NCBI GenBank assembly: GCA_009908585.1 | Contig: JAAAOZ010000365.1 | Span: forward strand, 1 to 7,264 | Direction: 5' to 3' | Length of the DNA: 7,264 bases | Source: Chloroflexota bacterium | Lineage (GTDB): Bacteria > Chloroflexota > Anaerolineae > B4-G1 > SLSP01 | In this document: one piece after another, positions 1-4,107 of the stretch | How positions within the stretch are numbered: the stretch's first letter is position 1 | Layout: each line of letters opens with the position of its first letter | Notes under the pieces: generated by a model | Databases searched by the model: none | What the model saw: the letters and a program-made list of their open reading frames with translations, nothing else | Told to the model about the DNA's origin: nothing | Program-made: the position numbers and the translations under genes

Positions 1-376
1 ATTGAGCTATCCCCATCCAGAACCCGGTAACGACGCGAAAAAGGTCTGTGATCCCCACAAACACACAAATCTTCGCCGATTTTAGGGCTGGTTAAGGGAT
101 TGCCCGGCAAAATCCAAAAGCCCCATAATCTTTAGAAGTCAAACCAATCTTTCGTTATGTCTATTGTTACATTGCCAGCCGATATGGAAAGCTCGTCACT
201 CAATCCATCTTCTGTCCAAACTTCCTACTTCTAATGGATTCTGTGGTTTTGCTTCAGGCGCCCCACTTTCATGATCAAAAACGTGAATGACTCACAAATA
301 GGTTGACACTTTTCCTAATCATACCACGGGCCACTGGGCGTAACACGCCTTAGCGAAGTCACCCTTCGGCGACTGA
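1..376. other. Gene-poor stretch with possible coding and IS-end remnants
   Basis: No intact gene is visible here. On the minus strand, 224-132 is an open frame without a start codon whose translation looks protein-like (ending ITKDWFDF before TAA). A second frame, about 300-200, also lacks a start and ends in RRWIE before TGA. Together they could be the frameshifted 3' end of a dead gene, but this is weak. TTTAGGGCTGGTT (81-93) and GGTTGACACTTTT (301-313) recur in close variants near 3281-3322, which suggests shared mobile-element debris. Confidence 0.3.
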
Positions 377-433
377 GTTCTAACCGGCGAAGGCCGGTTT
401 CGCAAATGTAGCCGCGAATTTATTCGCCAGGCT
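377..433 (+). repeat. 57-bp REP-like repeat, left copy (two hairpins)
   Basis: This matches the reverse complement of 3401-3457 at about 50 of 57 positions by hand alignment. It contains two small stem-loops: ACCGGC-GAAG-GCCGGT and GCGAAT-TT-ATTCGC, joined by a short conserved linker containing AATGTAGCC. The two copies lie in opposite orientation and bracket the whole accessory block between them. A further short hairpin, CGAAG-TCACC-CTTCG, lies just upstream around 354-368. The architecture resembles REP/BIME-type intergenic repeats. The function is unknown. Confidence 0.8.
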
Positions 434-446
434 AAAAATAGGGCCT

Positions 447-472
447 AATTTGGCGCATCTCTCCACCAAATT
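447..472 (-). terminator. Possible rho-independent terminator of the lipoprotein gene
   Basis: Perfect 7-bp arms AATTTGG and CCAAATT enclose a 12-nt loop, about 20 bp past the stop of the lipoprotein gene when read on the minus strand. A short T-run (ATTTTTAG) follows some 10 bp after the second arm. The loop is large and the T-run is not adjacent, so the call is tentative. Confidence 0.3.
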
Positions 473-491
473 CCTGAACCCACAGAAAACG

Positions 492-818
492 TTAGAACCA
501 GCAAACTTCAAGCACGTAGTTGGTTGCTCCAAGTTCAAGCCTTAACGTCTCCTGTCCCGCAAGCACAAATTCCTTCCAGGCATCCTCTTCTTCAAGCAAC
601 GTAATCTTCAGGGTTACTTCTTTTGACAACCTGTTGTTGATTTCGATAATACTTATACCTTTTTCAGCCCCTATCAATTGCGTATAGCTCTCAAACCGGG
701 ATTCAGCCAACCCTTGCTGTGCGCTGTCGGGCCGCCCTCCTAATCCGCCCAGGCAACCAAGCAGCACAGAGAAGAGAATCAATCCCCACACACTGAGCAA
801 AATATATTTCTTCTTCAT
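492..818 (-). CDS. Small putative lipoprotein of unknown function (108 aa)
   Basis: The protein begins MKKKYILLSVWGL, a lysine-rich n-region with a hydrophobic core, and reaches the lipobox-like LLGC with Cys at residue 22. This predicts signal peptidase II processing and lipidation. A Gly-rich linker (GGLGGR) follows, then about 75 residues with alternating hydrophobic positions (ISIIEINNRLSKEVTLKITLLEEE) that look like a small beta-sandwich. I do not recognise the family. I chose the ATG at 818 over a possible upstream start (about 869) because only the shorter form puts the signal at the N-terminus and has a GAGAG ribosome-binding sequence 6-11 bases upstream. A GTTGGGT core at 870-864 lies about 50 bp before the start, as in an integron cassette. 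A possible terminator follows. Confidence is good that it is coding; the function is unknown. Confidence 0.7.
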   Translation of the reverse strand: MKKKYILLSVWGLILFSVLLGCLGGLGGRPDSAQQGLAESRFESYTQLIGAEKGISIIEINNRLSKEVTLKITLLEEEDAWKEFVLAGQETLRLELGATNYVLEVCWF

Positions 819-863
819 AAGAACTCTCTCAATTTTATGCAGAACCCGATGTGATACTTTGCC

Positions 864-1026
864 ACCCAACGGGCCGAGAGGATGCCGCCCCCAACGTTAG
901 GAGGGGGAGAGCGCAGCGCTGCCGCCCCCAGAGATCACCCACACGCGCAACGAGTGCGCACCCCCACTTTCAGCAAGCAAATCGCAATGCACAGCCCTCC
1001 ACCGATCGGGTGCAGCGAGTTACGTA
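864..1026 (-). repeat. attC-like recombination site or related repeat (copy A)
   Basis: Read on the minus strand, this runs from TAACTCGCTGCACCCGA to CTCTCGGCCCGTTGGGT, where GTTGGGT fits the attC core GTTRRRY. Its outer part (1020-1011) shares GTGCAGCGAGTT with copy B at 1411-1538, and 922-950 matches the start of copy B (CGCCCCC..A..TCACCC.CACGCGC). Its inner 30 bp match the GGGGCGGC...CGGCCCGTTGGGC end at 3771-3800. At 163 bp it is somewhat longer than classical attC sites, and no clean RYYYAAC partner is visible at the other end. It could instead be an unrelated interspersed repeat. Confidence 0.45.
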
Positions 1027-1045
1027 AGCGCAGCTATCTTATCTC

Positions 1046-1059
1046 CTGCTTGCAAGCAG
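1046..1059. repeat. Perfect 14-bp palindrome
   Basis: CTGCTTGCAAGCAG is its own reverse complement. It lies just beyond the stop of the fragment at 1065-1409. There is no T-run, so it is not a typical terminator. It may be part of the neighbouring repeat or a chance palindrome. Confidence 0.4.
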
Positions 1060-1064
1060 TAAAA

Positions 1065-1409
1065 CTACTTCACACGCCCATACCAAAACGGATCACCCTG
1101 AAGTTCAAAGCCCTTTTCCAACACATTCAATAAACGTACGATGTGGCGATCCAAAAGCTCGTCTATCTCCCTCATTATCAAACCATCGCTGAGATGTTCG
1201 ATCATATCTAGACGAGTCACATTTGGGAGGAGATCTGTAACAGATTTCGGATCTGGAAGATAATGAGTAAGGAGATTCCTCAAAGATCTCCGCTTTCGCA
1301 ACCACCTACTATCCACATTACCAAGCGCATCTCGAAAGAGTTGCCTTGCCGCATCAGATAGTGATGTATTGCCCGCAAGCCTGTTTTGAATCGCTATAAA
1401 GTTCGAGTT
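1065..1409 (-). CDS. Hypothetical protein fragment, start missing
   Basis: This open frame codes for a helical, charged protein tail: ARQLFRDALG, then KRRSLRNLLTHYLPDP, then LLDRHIVRLLNVLEKGFEL, ending YGRVK before TGA. The frame stays open up to a TAG at 1467-1469, but from 1410 upstream it runs into attC-like repeat B and no longer looks coding. There is no ATG anywhere in the frame. The only bona fide alternative start is a GTG at 1316 without a recognisable RBS, which would give 83 aa and cut off a clearly coding stretch. I read it as the 3' part of a gene whose 5' end was lost when the repeat boundary formed. The family is not recognised. Confidence 0.4.
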   Translation of the reverse strand, partial: NSNFIAIQNRLAGNTSLSDAARQLFRDALGNVDSRWLRKRRSLRNLLTHYLPDPKSVTDLLPNVTRLDMIEHLSDGLIMREIDELLDRHIVRLLNVLEKGFELQGDPFWYGRVK

Positions 1410-1410
1410 A

Positions 1411-1538
1411 GCGCCCCCGAGCTCACCCGCACGCGCGGGGACGAAGAAACCAACCTCACCAGGAAACTACTTGCGGACGCGCACGCGCCGCCGATTTGCA
1501 AGCGCGCAGCGCGTGTCGAGTGCAGCGAGTTGTTAGGC
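1411..1538 (-). repeat. attC-like recombination site or related repeat (copy B)
   Basis: On the minus strand this starts with GCCTAAC (1538-1532, fits RYYYAAC) followed by AACTCGCTGCACTCGAC, a typical attC left half. It ends with GCGTGCGGGTGAGCTCGGGGGCG. It lies about 40 bp past the stop of the amidase gene, where the attC of a cassette would be. The right half should end in GTTRRRY but instead passes into a truncated ORF at 1410. GTTAGGCGGC at 1532-1541 is inverted as GCCGCCTAAC at 3253-3262, so the two-gene amidase unit is bracketed by matching core sites. Confidence 0.45.
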
Positions 1539-2504
1539 GGCCTTTACAAGTTGAAGTAACCAGAAAATACGAAGATCATCTTACAATAGTAGGAAGATAA
1601 AGCCGGGTCGGAAAATGAATTTCAACTAACATAAAACGCCGAGTAGTTCCCAAGTCTATTGAGCTAAGGGGTTTATCAACTTCATCATTACCGCTTGCAT
1701 TAGAATGATATGTGACGTAAAGTTCCTCATTGTCTTCATCTGTAACAATCATAGTGTGATAGCTGGTCCAAACATCTGTTTCTTCCTCAAACTGAAGTTG
1801 CACTACGTCCCCAGGAGAAAGATAATATTTCGCAGTAACTGTACTTGTCGTCCACCCATGAGCTATCGCATAGTCGTTTTGGAAAGCAAAATAATCACGA
1901 AACGGCCACGGGACACTCCAGCCTGTGGACCATTCCCAATCACGAAAGTCACCCAAGTATGTTATAGGAGGAGATGGATTTGGATCAACGTACCATTCTG
2001 TACTGGTGTCTTCATGTTTACAGTTGTCACCACTACCTACTTCAACAAATCCACCGGCTTTCATTGCTTGGCTAACAAAATTAGTGCAATCATCTAATCC
2101 AAAATCAGGGTAATCTGGATTATGCTGATCACTTGTACCGGCTTCACTCCATTCATAAGCATATTCAATAGCCAGCGAACGACCACTTGAAAGCGATTGT
2201 AAGCCAGACACTTGTTGTTCAAATCCGCTTGGTAGTGTTGCTTCTTCCACACTTGGTTCTTGATATCCACTATACAGGTTTTTATATCCTGAATGCTCCC
2301 AAGCATATTTAAATACGCTGTCCAATTCTTCTTGATTCTCGATAAACTCTGAGTCATCCCCTGTTAACTCAGGATACTCTTCCCAAATAACGCCCCGCAT
2401 AAATGTGGTGTATTCTTCCGTACTTGGTTGAATATCCATTTCTTTTGCATCCATGAACACCTGAATGATCTGTTCAGCTGATCTGATTGGTGTGTCCACA
2501 GCAA

Positions 2505-2513
2505 AACCAGTAA
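2505..2513. repeat. 9-bp target-site duplication, copy 1
   Basis: AACCAGTAA immediately abuts the GGCTC end of the inserted element and is repeated exactly at 2704-2712 on its other side. Codons for Thr-Gly (ACT GGT on the minus strand) in this repeat are in the same frame in both gene halves. Confidence 0.85.
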
Positions 2514-2703
2514 GGCTCTTATGGGTATTTAGGTGAAATTGGGTGTGAGTGATGCTCAAGCTCTAGTTACACAGAGTTTCACGGAGTTTTTCACAGAGAT
2601 GCACAGAGAGAATCATTTCTCCGTGCTTCTCTGCGCCTTCTCGGTGACACTCTGTGTCCAAATTAAACGGCGGGATGATTTCACCCAATCTCCTATATGA
2701 GCC
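2514..2703. mobile_element. 190-bp MITE-like element with 26-bp terminal inverted repeats
   Basis: The ends 2514-2539 and 2678-2703 are inverted repeats matching at 20 of 26 positions by hand count. Both begin GGCTC and both end GGTGAAAT at the inner side. A 9-bp direct repeat flanks the element exactly. It carries no transposase and its core is a long hairpin, so it would need a transposase in trans. GGCTCTT-type ends are reminiscent of the ISL3 family as I recall it. That family usually makes 8-bp duplications, and moving one A into the element would give 8 bp here. The family assignment is an inference. Confidence 0.85.
2569..2657. repeat. 89-bp long hairpin (ACACAGAG...CTCTGTGT)
   Basis: The outer arms ACACAGAG and CTCTGTGT are perfect. 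The inner arms (TTCACGGAG against CTCGGTGAC, then GCACAGAGAGAA against TTCTCCGTGC) are imperfect inverted repeats, centred near 2613. Similar CACAGAG/CTCCGTG hairpins are, to my recollection, widespread in intergenic DNA of several bacterial phyla. Here it forms the middle of the inserted element, either as part of it or as a nested insertion. Confidence 0.8.
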
Positions 2704-2712
2704 AACCAGTAA
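2704..2712. repeat. 9-bp target-site duplication, copy 2
   Basis: Exact copy of 2505-2513. It is also the left part of the palindrome AACCAGT-AA-ACTGGTT (2704-2719), so the pre-insertion target site was itself palindromic. Confidence 0.85.
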
Positions 2713-2783
2713 ACTGGTTAAATGCAATTCCACTACTAATGACCGACAGGATTAGTACCAATTTGACAATGTTCATGTTAAGG

Positions 2784-2790
2784 CTCCTTT
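2784..2790 (-). promoter_or_regulatory. Ribosome binding site deciding the amidase start
   Basis: On the minus strand AAAGGAG is followed by 7 bases and the ATG at 2776. The upstream gene uses AAGGAG with the same 7-base spacing (3224-3219). This places the true start of the amidase gene here rather than at the TTG at 2559. Confidence 0.75.
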
Positions 2791-2836
2791 TATAGAAGAT
2801 AAATTGACGATTTACGAGCGTCTGCACCTACTTATT

Positions 2837-3211
2837 TTATTCATTTGGTGGTGACGTAACTTCGTTTGCATCTGGCTCGTTATATCCTCCATAAAGGCCT
2901 TTGTATCCTGAATGCTTCCAAGCATAATTAAGGACATAATCCAGTTCAGTTTGATTTTCAATAAAATCAGAATTGATCTCTGTCAGTTCAGGATATTCAC
3001 CCCATACAATACGTCTCATAAATATTGTATATTCTTCTGTGTTTGGCTGAACATTCATACCTTCTGCTTCCATAAATGTATGGATGATTTGTTTTGCCTG
3101 TCTTTCCTGTTTTGTCTGTATGTATCTATTTCCCAAGAAAAATACAAGCAGAACAACTGTGCATCCAACAATAGCATATAAAAGCGTTGTCACTAGTTTT
3201 TTATTCTTCAT
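2837..3211 (-). CDS. Membrane-anchored paralog of the amidase N-terminal domain (124 aa)
   Basis: Residues 1-5 are Lys-rich and about 6-27 (LVTTLLYAIVGCTVVLLVFF) form one transmembrane or uncleaved signal segment, so the rest is probably outside the membrane. Residues 37-113 align without gaps to residues 26-102 of the 327-aa amidase frame, with about 50 of 77 identical by hand count. Shared motifs are QPxTEEYTxFMR, EYPELT, FIENQ and YAWxHSGYKxLYxGYxEP. The amidase domain is absent: the protein stops 11 residues after the shared region. Start: ATG with AAGGAG 7 bases upstream. The amidase ATG lies 60 bp past its stop, so the two probably form one operon. It may act as a partner or regulator of the amidase, or be a truncated duplicate. 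The domain family is not recognised. Confidence 0.75.
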   Translation of the reverse strand: MKNKKLVTTLLYAIVGCTVVLLVFFLGNRYIQTKQERQAKQIIHTFMEAEGMNVQPNTEEYTIFMRRIVWGEYPELTEINSDFIENQTELDYVLNYAWKHSGYKGLYGGYNEPDANEVTSPPNE

Positions 3212-3255
3212 TGCAAAACTCCTTGTGTTGTTAACTTCTCAGATTGTCTTTAGCC

Positions 3256-3262
3256 GCCTAAC
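3256..3262 (-). other. attC-type core GTTAGGC before the paralog/amidase unit
   Basis: GTTAGGC on the minus strand fits the integron core GTTRRRY and lies about 45 bp before the start codon of the 124-aa gene. The ten bases GTTAGGCGGC are inverted at the far end of the unit (1532-1541). No full attC hairpin is visible upstream of it, so this is a candidate only. Confidence 0.35.
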
Positions 3263-3400
3263 ATGGAATACTGCGATAAATTTAGGGATGGTTCATTTTC
3301 CAGGATAATTAGGTTTACACTTTCAGGGTTGGTTCAAGAGATAGCAAAAATCGGTTTACACTTCTGTCTTGCTCAGGAGACCCTTTTCTTTAAAAATAAC
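3263..3400. other. Gene-free stretch with repeated GGTTTACACTT motifs
   Basis: GGTTTACACTT occurs at 3312-3322 and 3353-3363, and a related GGTTCATTTTCC at 3290-3301. A variant, GGTTGACACTT, lies at 301-311. Closely spaced AAGTGTAAACC-like repeats are typical of the ends of IS21- or IS481-like elements as I recall them. No transposase remnant is recognisable. Confidence 0.3.
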
Positions 3401-3457
3401 TGCCCGGCGAATGAATTCGCGGCTACATTTACGAAACCGGCCTGCGCCGGTTAGGCC
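3401..3457 (-). repeat. 57-bp REP-like repeat, right copy (inverted)
   Basis: Reverse-complement match of 377-433. Both hairpins are kept: GCGAAT-GA-ATTCGC and ACCGGC-CTGC-GCCGGT. Most differences between the copies fall in the loops or linker, which suggests the stems are under selection. Confidence 0.8.
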
Positions 3458-3539
3458 GTTCCAAGAAAATAAGTCTCCCAAAAACGGTCAGTTTTCTGAG
3501 GAGAAAGCATCAGGTTTGGGAGGTTCTAATTTCTGGAAC
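3458..3539. repeat. 82-bp imperfect palindrome, possible terminator
   Basis: The arms begin GTTCCAAGAAAATAAG and, in reverse complement, GTTCCAGAAATTAGAAC. Both continue into CTCCCAAA. The palindrome ends on the first base of the stop codon (3539-3541) of the 71-aa gene and directly abuts the REP-like repeat on the other side. It could end transcription of that gene. It may also be a mobile non-coding repeat. Confidence 0.65.
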
Positions 3540-3754
3540 TACCTAAGTACGCTTTTAAGGTCGGGAAATAGTGTCGTCAGACAACGATAACTCTCGACAA
3601 CATACATAGATGCTGAAGGCATACTCCCGTGGAATAATAAAGCTGATTGCGGATGCTGGTGTATCTCTTTGAAAAGCAGTAAAAAGGAAGCCGTATCGTG
3701 AATACAAGCCTCCAATGCCTGCTTTTGGCCAACATCTAATTTATCTCTCATCAT
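3539..3754 (-). CDS. Hypothetical protein (71 aa)
   Basis: The protein starts MMRDKLDVGQKQALEAC and is probably mostly helical, with two cysteines (in EACIHD and SYRCLTT), a His-rich middle (KEIHQHPQS) and no signal or membrane segment. I do not recognise it. Two adjacent ATGs begin the frame, with GAGAG just upstream. A GTTGGGC core lies about 20 bp before the start (3777-3771), as for a cassette gene. The stop codon touches an 82-bp palindrome. Its coding nature is supported by a clean start context and sensible composition, not by homology. Confidence 0.5.
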   Translation of the reverse strand: MMRDKLDVGQKQALEACIHDTASFLLLFKEIHQHPQSALLFHGSMPSASMYVVESYRCLTTLFPDLKSVLR

Positions 3755-3770
3755 AATCTCTCAAAACTGG

Positions 3771-3800
3771 GCCCAACGGGCCGCGAGTTGAGCCGCCCCT
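3771..3800 (-). repeat. attC-like right end (GTTGGGC core)
   Basis: On the minus strand GGGGCGGCTCAACTCGCGG leads into CCCGTTGGGC. The same end, with small changes, is at 864-893 (GGGGCGGCATCCTCTCGG, then CCCGTTGGGT). A TTGAG/CTCAA hairpin precedes it. Both copies sit just upstream of a short minus-strand gene, as R' ends of attC sites do. Confidence 0.45.
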
Positions 3801-3855
3801 CAAGGCGTGACAGTTCCAAATAACATGGCTCACCCATGTAACCACCGAGCAAATC

Positions 3856-4083
3856 TCAACCCTCATTGCTAAAAAGCAGTATACAGTATCCCCGTAGAGA
3901 GCACAAACTTTCATCAGAATCCGACTCCAACACCAAAGCGGCCATCACGCTGTGGTTCTCGCGCGCGATGGCCGCTTGAAAATCGTCTCGATCAACTCTT
4001 TCGCCGCCCACCCTATGATTTGGCGCATCCATGGCGGTGACATCCATCACGACTAGGCTATAATCGGGATAGGCTACTCTCAT
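3856..4083 (-). CDS. Possible small ORF opposite the transporter promoter (75 aa)
   Basis: An open frame begins MRVAYPDYSLVVMDVTAMD and ends ILLFSNEG before TGA. A TTG nine bases upstream would lengthen it by three residues. There is only a weak GGGG before the ATG. The frame lies head-to-head with the transporter gene and overlaps its promoter on the opposite strand. It has no recognisable domain, but the amino-acid composition is sensible and an attC-like end follows it, as it would for a cassette gene. It may be spurious. Confidence 0.25.
   Translation of the reverse strand: MRVAYPDYSLVVMDVTAMDAPNHRVGGERVDRDDFQAAIARENHSVMAALVLESDSDESLCSLRGYCILLFSNEG
4037..4064 (+). promoter_or_regulatory. 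Sigma-70-type promoter of the transporter gene
   Basis: GTGACA (4037-4042) matches the -35 consensus at 5 of 6 positions. TATAAT (4059-4064) is a perfect -10 box. The spacer is 16 bp. Predicted initiation near 4071 gives a leader of about 37 nt containing GGAGGGG (4098-4103 region) before the ATG. Confidence 0.6.
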
Positions 4084-4107
4084 TTTCCCCAAAATCGGAG
4101 GGGTACG

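Larger units (their letters stand above)
1576..2776 (-). pseudogene. Secreted Amidase_6-type protein, split by a MITE-like insertion
   Basis: The 3' part (2559-1576) encodes a region resembling Pfam Amidase_6. It has the catalytic-type motif DDCTNFVSQ (Cys158 of the 327-aa frame), a WY segment, SPGDVVQLQ, the histidine motif SYHTMIVT (His268) and YVTYHS. The family is related to peptidoglycan or peptide amidases. Before it lies an ~85-residue helical domain (QIIQVFMDAKEMDIQP through SGYKNLYSGYQEP) shared with the upstream gene. The frame's apparent TTG start at 2559 lies inside a 190-bp inserted element. The true 5' end is at 2776: AAAGGAG, 7-nt spacing, then ATG and a hydrophobic leader (MNIVKLVLILSVISSG) that hits TAG at 2693 within the element. 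Deleting the element plus one 9-bp repeat joins both parts in frame into 333 aa. The C-terminus reads RLYLPTIVR. Splitting is seen directly; loss of function is inferred. Confidence 0.85.

Noticed and set aside
882..1133. Plus-strand open frame of 83 codons over the attC-like repeat
   Set aside because: The translation covers a repeat and the antisense of the 1065-1409 fragment. It is Pro/Arg-rich and does not look like a protein.
864..1538. CRISPR array from the recurring repeats
   Set aside because: Only two long diverged copies with no regular spacing, no short identical repeats and no cas genes.
1705..2097. Plus-strand open frame of 130 codons opposite the amidase
   Set aside because: Antisense to a recognisable domain, with low-complexity composition and no start context.
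2505..2559. TTG at 2559 as the start of the amidase gene
   Set aside because: The first residues are encoded by the inserted element's inverted repeat, no RBS precedes the TTG, and a proper start with signal peptide lies at 2776.
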